Assembly: GCA_964595205.1 (NCBI GenBank)
Contig: CAZQOQ010000035.1
Location: 62,001-126,000 of the forward strand
DNA: 64,000 nucleotides
Source of the DNA: JADKIH01 sp964595205
Lineage (GTDB): Bacteria; Bacteroidota; Bacteroidia; AKYH767-A; 2013-40CM-41-45
Direction: 5' to 3'
In this document: positions 8,504-17,160 of the stretch, piece by piece
How the letters are laid out: every line of letters starts with the position of its first letter
Numbering within the stretch: the stretch's first letter is position 1
Position numbers and translations under genes: made by a program
The notes under the pieces: generated by a model
What the model was told of the DNA's origin: nothing
The model's input: the letters and a program-made list of their open reading frames with translations, nothing else
Database searches by the model: none

Positions 8504-10930
8504 ATGGATATTCAATATACGGGTGAACAGCTGATTTGGGGTAAGATCGGTAATCTTCTGATCGTACTTTCCTGCACAGCTGCACTTCTTACATCTATTT
8601 CATACCTGTTTTATTTTCGCACGAAAGAACAATCGTGGCGCGACCTGGGTCGAAAAGCTTTTGCAGTCCAGGCCTTGTCGATCCTGAGCATCTTCGGTTT
8701 ATTATTTTACCTGATCCTCAATCATCGTTTTGAATATTACTATGTGTGGGAACACAGCAATACCATTATGCCGCTCAGGTATATTCTTTCCTGTTTCTGG
8801 GAAGGACAGGAAGGGAGTTTTTTATTGTGGATGTTCTGGCATTGTGCCATATCAATTGTGATCATTTACACAGCCAAAGAATGGGAAGGCGGTGTGATGT
8901 TCATCATTTCCCTTGTACAGGTTTTTCTGGCATCGATGATACTCGGAGTATCCGTTTTCGGAATCAACCTGGGATCGAATCCATTTGTTTTGCTGAGGGA
9001 GCATCCCGATTTTGCAAACCTTCCGTTTATCAAATCGCCTGACTATCTCAGCAAGATCAGGGACGGTCGTGGTTTGAATCCGCTGTTGCAGAATTACTGG
9101 ATGACCATCCATCCTCCGACACTCTTCCTGGGCTTCTCGATGACGGTAGTGCCTTTTGCTTATGCGATGACGGCCTTGATGCAAAGAAAAATCACTGAAT
9201 GGATAAAGCCGGCATTGCCATGGGCATTTGCGGGAGTGATGATCCTGGGCACTGGGATTCTCATGGGTGCCGCCTGGGCCTATGAGTCACTCAGCTTTGG
9301 TGGATTCTGGGCCTGGGACCCGGTCGAGAATGCATCGCTTGTTCCCTGGATGACACTCGTTGCGTGTGCACATGTAATGTTGATATTCAAACACAGGAAC
9401 CGCGCCTTGTTATCATCCTACGTTTTAGCGATACTTACATTTTTCTTTATCCTCTACTCCACTTTCCTGACAAGAAGCGGTATACTCGGCGATTCTTCAG
9501 TACACGCCTTTACCGACCTGGGAATGACCGGCCAGTTGGTGATATATATGCTTTTCTTCCTTTTGTTTGCTGCTGTTTTGCTTATCATCAACAGGAAATC
9601 TTTTATCGAACAACAGGAAGAAGAACATATTCTTTCGAGAGAATTCTGGATGTTCATCGGAACACTGGTTCTTTTGATTGGAAGTCTCCAGATTACCTTC
9701 ACGACTTCAACTCCGGTAATCAATAAATTATTCGGAACGAAGATGGCTCCGCCGACTGATCCGATCGATCATTACAACCAGTGGCAGGTGCCGGTAGCAA
9801 TCCTTCTCTGCCTGTTGATTGGAATCGGGCAATACTTCCGGTACCGGAAATCAGAATGGAAAACTTTCAGAGAGAAAATCACACTCAGCATCATCATTTC
9901 GGTTGTTATTACAGGCATATGTGCAATCTTCTTAGGTAAATATCCGCCGCATTATTATGCATTGCTTTTTGCTTCCGTTTTCGCCGCTGTGGCGAATCTT
10001 GATTATTTCATTCGTGTTCTGAACGGAAAAATGGCGAATGCCGGAGCTTCCATCGCTCACATTGGAATTGCATTAATTCTTTGCGGTGCGCTGATTTCAA
10101 ATTCGAAGAAGGAAATCATTTCAAGGAACGTGAAGAACATCGATCTTGGAAAGGAAATTCCGAATAAGGAAAACATCATGATCGAACAGAAGACCGATAC
10201 GCTGCCAATGGGACCCTATTATGTAACTTATACAGGAAGCGAACAAAAGGGCGTAAATGTATACTATACGATCAGTTATTTCAGTCTCGACCGGACTACC
10301 GGAGAAAAGAAAAAGGAATTCGATCTGAAACCTTTCGTGCAGTTGAATGAGCGTATGGGAAATGTGGCAGAGCCGGCAACGAAGCATTTTCTCACCCGCG
10401 ACATATATACGCATATCACCTATGCGGAACTCGAAGATAAGAATAAGCAGACAACAGGATCGGACTACCTGCCGGAAAAGAAGCACGAGGTTGCAGTGGG
10501 AGATACCTTCGTTACCAGCAACAGCTTTGTCATCGTTACGGGGCTCAATAAAAATATCGATCGTACAAATTTAAACCTGGGTGATTCAGATCTCGTCGTT
10601 GGCGCCAGCCTGCTTGTGGAGGATATCAATAAAAAACTATACAGGGCCGAGCCATTGTTCATGATAAAGAACTTTACGATCCTGACAAGAGAATCCGAAA
10701 TCGATGAGCTTGGATTGAGATTTACTTTCGACAAAGTAGATCCTGCCACGGGTAAAATCGAAATCGGAGTTTCGGAGAAGAAATCCAACAAGAAAGACTT
10801 TGTAATCATGAAGGCCATTATATTCCCGGGAATAAATATTCTATGGATGGGATGCATATTGATGATCTTCGGCTCACTTTTGGCAGTAAGAAAGCGAATC
10901 AGGAAAAATACTACAACTGAATCCAGATGA
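8504..10930 (+). CDS. ccmF: Cytochrome c haem lyase CcmF (CcsA-type)
   Basis: 808 residues with many helices. CcmF joins haem to the CxxCH of apocytochromes. The WWD haem-handling signature is FWAWDPVENA (268-277). Conserved His residues are visible near helices at 84 (VWEHSN), 203 (TIHPPT) and 290 (ACAH). A large C-terminal soluble part (about 535-770) lies before the last helix. In classical systems CcmF works with CcmH, and in the Cys-CcmE variant it is thought to act without it. The last 4 bp overlap the next gene (ATGA), so translation of the two is coupled. Confidence 0.92.
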   Translation: MDIQYTGEQLIWGKIGNLLIVLSCTAALLTSISYLFYFRTKEQSWRDLGRKAFAVQALSILSIFGLLFYLILNHRFEYYYVWEHSNTIMPLRYILSCFWEGQEGSFLLWMFWHCAISIVIIYTAKEWEGGVMFIISLVQVFLASMILGVSVFGINLGSNPFVLLREHPDFANLPFIKSPDYLSKIRDGRGLNPLLQNYWMTIHPPTLFLGFSMTVVPFAYAMTALMQRKITEWIKPALPWAFAGVMILGTGILMGAAWAYESLSFGGFWAWDPVENASLVPWMTLVACAHVMLIFKHRNRALLSSYVLAILTFFFILYSTFLTRSGILGDSSVHAFTDLGMTGQLVIYMLFFLLFAAVLLIINRKSFIEQQEEEHILSREFWMFIGTLVLLIGSLQITFTTSTPVINKLFGTKMAPPTDPIDHYNQWQVPVAILLCLLIGIGQYFRYRKSEWKTFREKITLSIIISVVITGICAIFLGKYPPHYYALLFASVFAAVANLDYFIRVLNGKMANAGASIAHIGIALILCGALISNSKKEIISRNVKNIDLGKEIPNKENIMIEQKTDTLPMGPYYVTYTGSEQKGVNVYYTISYFSLDRTTGEKKKEFDLKPFVQLNERMGNVAEPATKHFLTRDIYTHITYAELEDKNKQTTGSDYLPEKKHEVAVGDTFVTSNSFVIVTGLNKNIDRTNLNLGDSDLVVGASLLVEDINKKLYRAEPLFMIKNFTILTRESEIDELGLRFTFDKVDPATGKIEIGVSEKKSNKKDFVIMKAIIFPGINILWMGCILMIFGSLLAVRKRIRKNTTTESR

Positions 10931-11700
10931 AAATAGTCCTGATTGGCGCCGGCAATGTTTCATTCCACCTTGGACCGTTATTCAGGAAAAAGGGGCATGA
11001 GATCGTCCAGGTTTTCAGCAGGTCAGAAAAGAGCGGAAAGGAACTGGCAAAAAAACTTGGCTGTAAATATGTGACTGAGGTTCCGGCCATCGCACAAGGT
11101 GCCGACATTTATGTGGTAGCATTGCGCGACGAGGCGATTGTTCCTTTTCTGAAGGCCATGACTTTTATACCCAGGCTGATCGTTCATACATCAGGCTCGA
11201 TCAGCATAAAAGTATTTCCCAAAAGAATGACTCATTGCGGCGTGATGTATCCTTTGCAGACATTTTCGAAATCACACCGCAAGACTCCGGAGAAGATTCC
11301 ATTTTGCGTTGAGGGAAGCAGTGAAATCGCATTGAAAAGAATCAGATCGCTGGCAAAGTCTGTGAGCCGGTCCGTTCATGATATCAGCTCTCCCGAACGG
11401 GAATTTATTCATTTGTCTGCAGTTTTCGTTAATAATTTCTCCAATTATCTTTTTGTACAGGCATCGAAGATACTTCGTGAGAAAAATATTCCGTTTAATT
11501 TGCTCAGACCGCTTATTGAAGAAACGGCATTGAAGGTACAGTCTGATGAGCCCTCTGACATGCAAACCGGTCCGGCACGACGTGGTGATGCGGTAATAAT
11601 TTCGAAGCACCTGAAATTACTTAAGGAACATCCGGAATTGAAAAAGATTTACAGATTGTTTAGTGAAAACATTGAAAGGGATTTCGGTCCGCGACTGTAA
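10927..11700 (+). CDS. Rossmann-fold and DUF2520 domain protein
   Basis: 257 residues. The N-terminal NAD(P)-binding fold shows GAGNVSFHLG (7-16). The C-terminal part fits DUF2520, related to 6-phosphogluconate dehydrogenase-like helical domains. The family is widespread in Bacteroidota beside KdsC-type phosphatases, and its substrate is unknown. The overlap of 4 bp with ccmF suggests a shared transcript, but there is no reason to think it acts on cytochromes. It could be an oxidoreductase or a structural relative without activity. Confidence 0.82.
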   Translation: MKIVLIGAGNVSFHLGPLFRKKGHEIVQVFSRSEKSGKELAKKLGCKYVTEVPAIAQGADIYVVALRDEAIVPFLKAMTFIPRLIVHTSGSISIKVFPKRMTHCGVMYPLQTFSKSHRKTPEKIPFCVEGSSEIALKRIRSLAKSVSRSVHDISSPEREFIHLSAVFVNNFSNYLFVQASKILREKNIPFNLLRPLIEETALKVQSDEPSDMQTGPARRGDAVIISKHLKLLKEHPELKKIYRLFSENIERDFGPRL

Positions 11701-11720
11701 TTTTTTATTAATCTTGCTTT

Positions 11721-12227
11721 ATGAATGAAAATTTCAAACAACGTTTAAAGAATGTAAAGTGTTTTATTTTCGACGTTGACGGAGTCCTGACGGATGGCTC
11801 ACTGATACTGATGGAGGGAGAACAAATCCGGACGATGAACATCCGTGACGGCTTTGCGATGAAACTGGCGATCGATTCAGGGTTCAGAATTGCAATCATT
11901 TCAGGAGGGAATTCGAAAGGAGTAAGCGACCGGTTAATCAAACTCGGCATCACGGATATTTTTCTTGGAATCGAAAATAAACCGGCGAAGATGGACGATC
12001 TGATGAATAAATATAAATTGAGGAACGAGGAGATTCTATACATGGGAGATGATCTTCCCGATTATGAGTGTATGAAAAGATCCGGTGTTCCGTGTTGCCC
12101 AAACGATGCAGCGCCGCAAATTGCGGAGATCAGTATATATGTAAGTCCCTTCCCCGGAGGAAAAGGCTGTGTCAGGGATGTGATTGAACAGACGCTTCGT
12201 CTCCACGGCAAGTGGCAGACCTTCTAA
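11721..12227 (+). CDS. KdsC-like HAD phosphatase (3-deoxy-D-manno-octulosonate 8-phosphate phosphatase)
   Basis: 168 residues, cap-less HAD fold of the KdsC size class. Motif I is DVDGVLTDG (Asp18, Asp20); motif III/IV is GDDLPD (109-114); SGGNSKG gives the Thr/Ser motif II region. KdsC removes phosphate from Kdo-8-P for lipopolysaccharide inner core. A related role on sialic or other nonulosonic acid phosphates is the main alternative, since no kdsA, kdsB or kdsD gene is near. It is 20 bp after the DUF2520 gene. Confidence 0.87.
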   Translation: MNENFKQRLKNVKCFIFDVDGVLTDGSLILMEGEQIRTMNIRDGFAMKLAIDSGFRIAIISGGNSKGVSDRLIKLGITDIFLGIENKPAKMDDLMNKYKLRNEEILYMGDDLPDYECMKRSGVPCCPNDAAPQIAEISIYVSPFPGGKGCVRDVIEQTLRLHGKWQTF

Positions 12228-12271
12228 TCCTGCCGGAATTTTCTCCATGTATGTAACTACTAATTACGAAA

Positions 12272-12317
12272 GTTTGGCGTTTGGGGTTTGGCGTTTGTTG
12301 TGCGTTAAACGCCAAAC
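12272..12317. repeat. GTTTGGCGTTT repeat with perfect inverted copy (hairpin)
   Basis: GTTTGGCGTTT occurs twice (12272-12282 and 12286-12296), and its exact reverse complement AAACGCCAAAC lies at 12307-12317. The second copy and the inverted copy form an 11-bp perfect stem with a 10-nt loop. It lies between the KdsC-like and UbiA genes and may be a transcript end or processing site, though no T-run follows. Confidence 0.75.
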
Positions 12318-12338
12318 ACAAATGGTAAAAAATCCTGA

Positions 12339-13256
12339 ATGAAAGACTACCTGCGATTGGTGCGATTACCGAATCTGCTGATTGTTACATTGACGATGGT
12401 ATTGGTGAGGTACTGTCTTATTTTACCGGCTTTCAAGGCCGAATATTTCATTACCGGATTCTTTCCTTCTTATTTGCCGGACGTGATTTTTTTCATGCTC
12501 GTTGTTTCGGTTGTGCTGATTACTGCAGGAGGCTACATTATCAACGATTATTTCGACGTGCACATCGATGCGGTGAACAGGCCGGGTAAAAATATCGTCG
12601 GGACACGACTCAAGGAAAAAACCGCACTTTATTTATTTATTGTTCTAAGCGCGATCGGGAGTATTCTTGGATTCTTTGTAGCAATAAAAATTTCCAAGCC
12701 CGGGTTGGGAGTCCTGCATCTGTTTGCTGTTGCTTCGCTGTGGATGTATTCCTCATTTTACAAACGCAGGTTGTTCATAGGAAACGTGATCGTTGCTTTA
12801 CTGTGCGCGATTTCGGTATTGATTGTAGGCTTGTTTGAACCGGAATTTTATAAGAATTTCGTTTTCCTCACCTGGTTTGTTGTTCCTGCGTTTTTGCTGA
12901 CGCTGATCAGGGAGTTGATCAAGGATATTGAAGATATAGACGGCGACGAATTGTCGCAATGCAAGACCGCCCCGATCGTTCTTGGTATAAGGACAACCAG
13001 GCTGGTCATTCTCGGCTTGATTGCTGTCCTTGTCATCTATCTGTTTTATATCCTGAAAGAAAATTTCTTCACGAACACCGTGATCAATTTCTGGTATTTA
13101 TCAGGTATTTTTTTCATTCCGATTGCGGCACTGTTCTACCTCGTTCTGACTGCCAGGGAAAAGAAGGATTTTTATTATGCCAGTCTTTTTTCCAAATTGC
13201 TGATGCTTGGCGGAGTGTTGTCGATGTTTTTTTTCTGGAATTATTTTTTGAAATAA
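12339..13256 (+). CDS. UbiA-family prenyltransferase
   Basis: 305 residues, about eight or nine helices. UbiA enzymes transfer polyprenyl groups to aromatic or glycerol-phosphate acceptors in the membrane. The two Mg-diphosphate motifs are seen: NDYFDVHID (69-77) and DIEDIDGD (196-203). The sequence is of the type annotated as geranylgeranylglycerol-phosphate geranylgeranyltransferase in Bacteroidota, but that acceptor is unproven. Menaquinone (MenA-like) or haem O synthase roles are less likely because those have other motif contexts. It lies between the KdsC-like gene and maf on one strand. Confidence 0.85.
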   Translation: MKDYLRLVRLPNLLIVTLTMVLVRYCLILPAFKAEYFITGFFPSYLPDVIFFMLVVSVVLITAGGYIINDYFDVHIDAVNRPGKNIVGTRLKEKTALYLFIVLSAIGSILGFFVAIKISKPGLGVLHLFAVASLWMYSSFYKRRLFIGNVIVALLCAISVLIVGLFEPEFYKNFVFLTWFVVPAFLLTLIRELIKDIEDIDGDELSQCKTAPIVLGIRTTRLVILGLIAVLVIYLFYILKENFFTNTVINFWYLSGIFFIPIAALFYLVLTAREKKDFYYASLFSKLLMLGGVLSMFFFWNYFLK

Positions 13257-13264
13257 AAGTGTTG

Positions 13265-13939
13265 ATGATCAATCTTGATAAGAAAATTGTCCTGGGTTCA
13301 GGTTCGCCCCGAAGGAAGCAGCTTCTGAAGGAAATGGGAATTAACTTCAGGGTGTTGATAAGCGATACAGATGAAACTCCCCTGCCCCATCATTCAGGTG
13401 GAGAAATAGCCATGCATCTGGCAGAAGAGAAAGCTGAAGCATTGAGGGATAAAATCGATGATGATGAAATCCTGATCACGGCCGATACGATTGTGTGGCT
13501 CGACACGATGCTTGGAAAACCAAAAGATGAAAACGAAGCATTTGAGATGTTGAAAAGGCTAAGCGGAAGAGACCATATTGTCTATTCGGGAGTATGTATC
13601 CTGCATCGGGGAAACAGGAAAACGATTTGTGTGGACTCAAAAGTAATTTTCAAAAAATTATCCGACCAGCAAATAAATGAATACGTTCATCTGTACAAGC
13701 CCTTCGATAAGGCCGGCGCCTACGGTGCTCAGGAAACACTGCCGGAAGGAAAGAATCCTTGTTCGAGGGAGGAACTTGATTTTATGAAAGAGAACGAACT
13801 CGAAAGATTATTTGAAAACACGCAGACCGCAGACACCAGAAAGCGAATTCCAATCATCGATCACATCGAAGGAAGTTATTTCAATGTGATGGGGCTTCCT
13901 GTCGTGGAGCTGGTGAGGGAATTGGCACAAATCAGTTAG
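13265..13939 (+). CDS. Maf-like nucleoside triphosphate pyrophosphatase with internal insertion
   Basis: The ATG at 13265 gives 224 residues and starts 8 bp after ubiA. Maf proteins hydrolyse non-canonical or modified NTPs (dTTP/UTP class) and so clean the nucleotide pool. Visible are LGSGSPRRKQLL (10-21), the catalytic-region ADTIVWLD (73-80), GKPKDENEAFEML (84-96) and EGSYFNVMGLP (202-212). Standard Maf proteins of Bacteroidota run directly from YGAQ to the EGSYFNVMGLP block. Here about 38 extra residues (159-196), rich in charge and with one Cys, lie between them. The reading frame is intact, so this is an insertion subtype and not a broken gene. Confidence 0.88.
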   Translation: MINLDKKIVLGSGSPRRKQLLKEMGINFRVLISDTDETPLPHHSGGEIAMHLAEEKAEALRDKIDDDEILITADTIVWLDTMLGKPKDENEAFEMLKRLSGRDHIVYSGVCILHRGNRKTICVDSKVIFKKLSDQQINEYVHLYKPFDKAGAYGAQETLPEGKNPCSREELDFMKENELERLFENTQTADTRKRIPIIDHIEGSYFNVMGLPVVELVRELAQIS

Positions 13940-13941
13940 AA

Positions 13942-14018
13942 TGTTTTTATGTTTCTTTGTTTTTATGTTAAACAAAAAAATATAAGAACTTAAAAACATA
14001 AAAACGGAAAAACAAAGT
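13942..14018. repeat. Inverted 8-bp-word arrays around GTTTTTAT
   Basis: Directly after the maf stop, words of the form GTTTTTAT / GTTTCTTT repeat, and about 20 bp later the complementary words ACATAAAA / ACGGAAAA follow. The two arms can form an A/T stem. It separates maf from the EamA gene on the same strand. Confidence 0.7.
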
Positions 14019-14039
14019 AACAAAATCCACCTCACAACT

Positions 14040-14975
14040 TTGACCACAACGAAGAAGAAAAACGATTCGCTAAAAAGTGCCTACGTAAAGATGCATGTAG
14101 CGATTTTTTTGTGGGGATTCACGGGGCTACTTGGCAAGCTCATTCATCTCAACGAAGGATTGCTGGTATGGTATCGTTTGCTCATCAGCAGCATCGTTAT
14201 TGCGGGTATTCTCTTTTACAGGAAGAGTTTTCAGAAATTATCGTGGAGAGAAATATTGCGTATCGGCGGAATTGGTTTTCTCGTGATGGCACACTGGGTA
14301 ACGTTCTATGGTTCCATCAAAGCATCGAGCATTTCCGTTGCGATGATCTGCCTCTCCTCCATTGCTCTCTTTGCATCGATCTTAGAACCACTTGCAAACA
14401 GGAAACGCTTCGACATCGTAGAGATTATTTTCAGCGCGCTTGCAGTCACAGGCATTACGACCATCTACAATTCCGACATCAACGCAAAGCTTGGAATCAT
14501 TTTAGGAATCATCAGCGCATTGCTGAGTGCTTGCTTTTCAATACTGAATAAAAAGATTGCCTCGAAATACGAACCGCTGACGATCAGCCTGGTTGAATTA
14601 AGCAGCGGGTGGTTGCTGCTAACGATCCTTTTACCCTTGTACCTCAACATACAACCTACAACAGTCTATCTGCCAACGATGATGGATTTCGTTTACCTGA
14701 TGATCCTTTCGGTAGTCTGCACTGTTTTAACCTGGATACTATCGTTACAGGCGTTAAGAAAAGTTTCTGCATACACCATGGGACTCGCATTGAATCTCGA
14801 GCCTGTCTATGGAATCATCCTGGCCATTGCCTTTGCCGGAGAAGGGAAACTGATGAATAAAGATTTTCTCACGGGTGCAGGTCTCATCATGCTCACGGTT
14901 ACGGTTCATACGTGGTACAAATTCAAGACAACGAAGAAGATTCCGGAGAATTCGATTGGGCCGACGATGAGTTGA
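14040..14975 (+). CDS. EamA (DMT superfamily) transporter
   Basis: Up to 311 residues with ten helices in two EamA repeats. These permeases move metabolites or amino acids across the inner membrane; the substrate is not predictable. The longest frame begins at a TTG (14040). An ATG at 14091 (MHVAIFLWGFTG) gives 294 residues and starts just before helix 1, as is usual in the family, so either start is possible. WGFTG in helix 1 and the Glu-rich helix end LNLEPVYG in the second repeat are typical. Confidence 0.87.
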   Translation: MTTTKKKNDSLKSAYVKMHVAIFLWGFTGLLGKLIHLNEGLLVWYRLLISSIVIAGILFYRKSFQKLSWREILRIGGIGFLVMAHWVTFYGSIKASSISVAMICLSSIALFASILEPLANRKRFDIVEIIFSALAVTGITTIYNSDINAKLGIILGIISALLSACFSILNKKIASKYEPLTISLVELSSGWLLLTILLPLYLNIQPTTVYLPTMMDFVYLMILSVVCTVLTWILSLQALRKVSAYTMGLALNLEPVYGIILAIAFAGEGKLMNKDFLTGAGLIMLTVTVHTWYKFKTTKKIPENSIGPTMS

Positions 14976-14990
14976 TTCACATAGATACAA

Positions 14991-15058
14991 GAACCAGGAA
15001 CCAGGAACCAGGAACCAAGAACCAAGAACCAAGAACCAAGAACCAGGAACCAAGAACC
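14991..15058. repeat. Array of about ten GAACCA(A/G) heptamers
   Basis: Nine full 7-bp units (GAACCAG or GAACCAA) and one part unit run from 14991 to 15058 with no spacers. The array lies between two convergent genes (EamA and comB) and has no inverted partner. It contains no stop triplet, unlike most arrays in the window. Confidence 0.9.
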
Positions 15059-15145
15059 TAATGATGTTTCCTATATTGACAGAAATAGACTTTGTAAATC
15101 AGATTACTTCAGCAAAGTATGGTAGCAATTAAAAGACTATAAAAT

Positions 15146-15886
15146 TCAGATGCGTACAAATTCCTTTTCAAGCTTCACCAGCTCGCCATTTTTTAAAACC
15201 GGTATAACCGTCGTCTGATCAGGAGTGAGACAATACTTGATATCTTTTTTCAGATTCAGACGAGCGAGTCTCTCTTTATGAGAAGCCTTGCTTAAAAATT
15301 TATAGGGTTCCGTGTGCGCCTGCTGGTAGAGATATTTCAAGGCTAGACAGGAATCACCTAAAACATAATCCTCCGAAATTGATGTGAGTTTTTCAGTCAT
15401 TGCACCTGCAAACAAAGCATCTTCCAGGTTGAATTTATTTTTCCATCCGGAGCAAAGCAGCAATACGCTTCTTCTCTCATTGTAAATCCAGTTGCTAAGA
15501 GCGGTAATATTGAGAAAAGATCCGATTACTACCTGGTAAGCATCGATGGCTGCATTAAGCGCCTGAGTGCCATTTGTGGTTGTAATGACTATTGTTTTTC
15601 CTTTTACGTTGTCGCCCATGTAACTGAAAGGAGAATTTCCAAAATCGAAGCCGGGTACCTGGATGGCATCACGCTCCGCTCCTACCAAATAACCTTTTTC
15701 TTTCCACTTCCTCGCCTCTTCAACAGTCGCTACAGGTATCATCTTCTCGGCACCATGCTCAAAAGCAGTGCAGATTGCTGATGTCGCCCTAAGAATATCG
15801 ATGATAACAACGATGCTCTCATCGTCCTTGTAAACAGGATAAAGATGGGGTGAAAAGCAGGCGTCGAGTTTTATCTTTTCGTTCAT
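15146..15886 (-). CDS. comB: 2-phosphosulfolactate phosphatase family protein (ComB)
   Basis: 246 residues. ComB hydrolyses 2-phosphosulfolactate to sulfolactate and needs Mg. The family blocks are CFSPHLYP, VVIIDILRATSAICTAF (25-41), GAERDAIQVPGFDFGNSP and TTTNGTQAL. It is the second step of coenzyme M synthesis in methanogens; in bacteria the family is linked to sulfolactate. No comA or comC lies nearby, so the in vivo substrate here is not settled. The gene follows gcvT on the same strand, but an inverted A/T array separates them. Confidence 0.87.
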   Translation of the reverse strand: MNEKIKLDACFSPHLYPVYKDDESIVVIIDILRATSAICTAFEHGAEKMIPVATVEEARKWKEKGYLVGAERDAIQVPGFDFGNSPFSYMGDNVKGKTIVITTTNGTQALNAAIDAYQVVIGSFLNITALSNWIYNERRSVLLLCSGWKNKFNLEDALFAGAMTEKLTSISEDYVLGDSCLALKYLYQQAHTEPYKFLSKASHKERLARLNLKKDIKYCLTPDQTTVIPVLKNGELVKLEKEFVRI

Positions 15887-15904
15887 GTTTTTATTGGTGA
15901 GGTG

Positions 15905-15984
15905 TTTTGTACTTTTTTGTTTTTATGTTTTATTGTTTTTATGTTTTAGTTGAAACAGAAAAACAATAAACATAAAAACAAAGA
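15905..15984. repeat. Inverted 8-bp-word arrays around GTTTTTAT / ATAAAAAC
   Basis: Words of GTTTTTAT and GTTTTATT form the left arm and their complements (AAAAACAATAAACATAAAAAC) the right, with a loop of about 11 nt. On the minus strand the array lies within about 20 bp of the gcvT stop and before comB. Confidence 0.75.
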
Positions 15985-16000
15985 AATCAAAAACTGATTT

Positions 16001-17107
16001 TCATTTCTTACCTGGAATGAACGGTACTTTTACAACTTTTGCTTTAAGAAATTTATCCCTGATGCCAACAAATATTTCGTTATTCTCATTTGAAAATTCT
16101 TTTTTGACATAAGCCAAACCGATTGCCTTTTGTAATGTAGGCGACTGCGTGCCCGAAGTCACCCGTCCGATATTGTTTCCATCGGCATCAAAAATGGTAT
16201 AGCCGTGTCGTGGTATTCCGCGATCGATCATTTCAAAGCCCACTAACTTCTGTGCAACTCCGGCTTCCTTTTGCTTCTTCAACGACTGAGCATTCACAAA
16301 GTCTTTCGTGAATTTGGTGATCCAGCCAAGACCAGCCTCAATCGGAGAAGTAGTATCGTCGATGTCGTTTCCATAGAGGCAGAAGCCCATTTCCAGTCTG
16401 AGTGTATCGCGGCAACCCAGGCCGGCGGGTTTGATTCCGTATGACTTTCCCGCATCAAAGATTGCATCCCAGATTTGATTTGCATAGGCGTTTTCAAAAT
16501 ACAATTCAAAACCACCGGCGCCGGTATAACCAGTTGCTGATACAAGTACGTTGTTCACACCGGCAAAGACACCCTTTTTAAACGTGTAGTATTCCATTCC
16601 CTTCAGGTCAATCTCTGTTAACTTCTGCAATGCTTCTACTGCAAGAGGTCCCTGCACCGCAAGCAATGATGTTTTGTCCGAAATGTTATGCATCTCCACT
16701 CCTTCCCTGTTATATTTATTGATCCAGCTCCAATCTTTTGAAATGTTCGATGCATTCACCACAAGCATATAAGTCTTATCGTCGATCCTGTATACAAGCA
16801 GGTCGTCAACAATTCCACCCGTATCATTTGGAAAGCAACTGTACTGAACTTTACCATCTACAAGCTTCGATGCATCATTACTGGTAACACGCTGTATCAG
16901 GTTCAGCGCCTTGTCACCTTTAAGGATAAACTCGCCCATATGAGACACATCGAATACACCTGCTTTAGTACGGACAGTCTCGTGTTCGATGTTTATTCCC
17001 TCATAAGAAACAGGCATGAGGTAGCCGGCAAATGGAACCATTTTGGCGCCGAGTTGCTGGTGTTTTTCTGTGAGGGCTGTATTTTTTAGAAGGGTTTCTG
17101 TTTCCAT
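16001..17107 (-). CDS. gcvT: Glycine cleavage system T protein (aminomethyltransferase)
   Basis: 368 residues, normal length. GcvT takes the aminomethyl group from lipoyl-H protein and gives methylene-tetrahydrofolate and ammonia. Typical blocks are GAKMVPFAGYLMP (20-32), HETVRTKAGVFDVSHMGEF, QYSCFPNDTGGIVDDLLVY and the conserved TGYTGAGGFELYF. Folate-site residues sit in these. The other gcv genes (H, P) are not near, as is common in Bacteroidota. Confidence 0.95.
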   Translation of the reverse strand: METETLLKNTALTEKHQQLGAKMVPFAGYLMPVSYEGINIEHETVRTKAGVFDVSHMGEFILKGDKALNLIQRVTSNDASKLVDGKVQYSCFPNDTGGIVDDLLVYRIDDKTYMLVVNASNISKDWSWINKYNREGVEMHNISDKTSLLAVQGPLAVEALQKLTEIDLKGMEYYTFKKGVFAGVNNVLVSATGYTGAGGFELYFENAYANQIWDAIFDAGKSYGIKPAGLGCRDTLRLEMGFCLYGNDIDDTTSPIEAGLGWITKFTKDFVNAQSLKKQKEAGVAQKLVGFEMIDRGIPRHGYTIFDADGNNIGRVTSGTQSPTLQKAIGLAYVKKEFSNENNEIFVGIRDKFLKAKVVKVPFIPGKK

Positions 17108-17160
17108 AGGGGTCTTTTTTTTGCCACTTCGTTGAGAAGTTATGCACGGCGTCTTTACAA

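Noticed and set aside
12959..13264. Longer N-terminus for Maf, reading back into ubiA
   Set aside because: The extra 102 residues overlap the ubiA frame and look like out-of-frame coding; Maf proteins start at LGSGSPRRK.
14991..15058. CRISPR or coding repeat in the GAACCAA array
   Set aside because: The units are head to tail with no spacer, and the 7-bp period gives no sensible protein.
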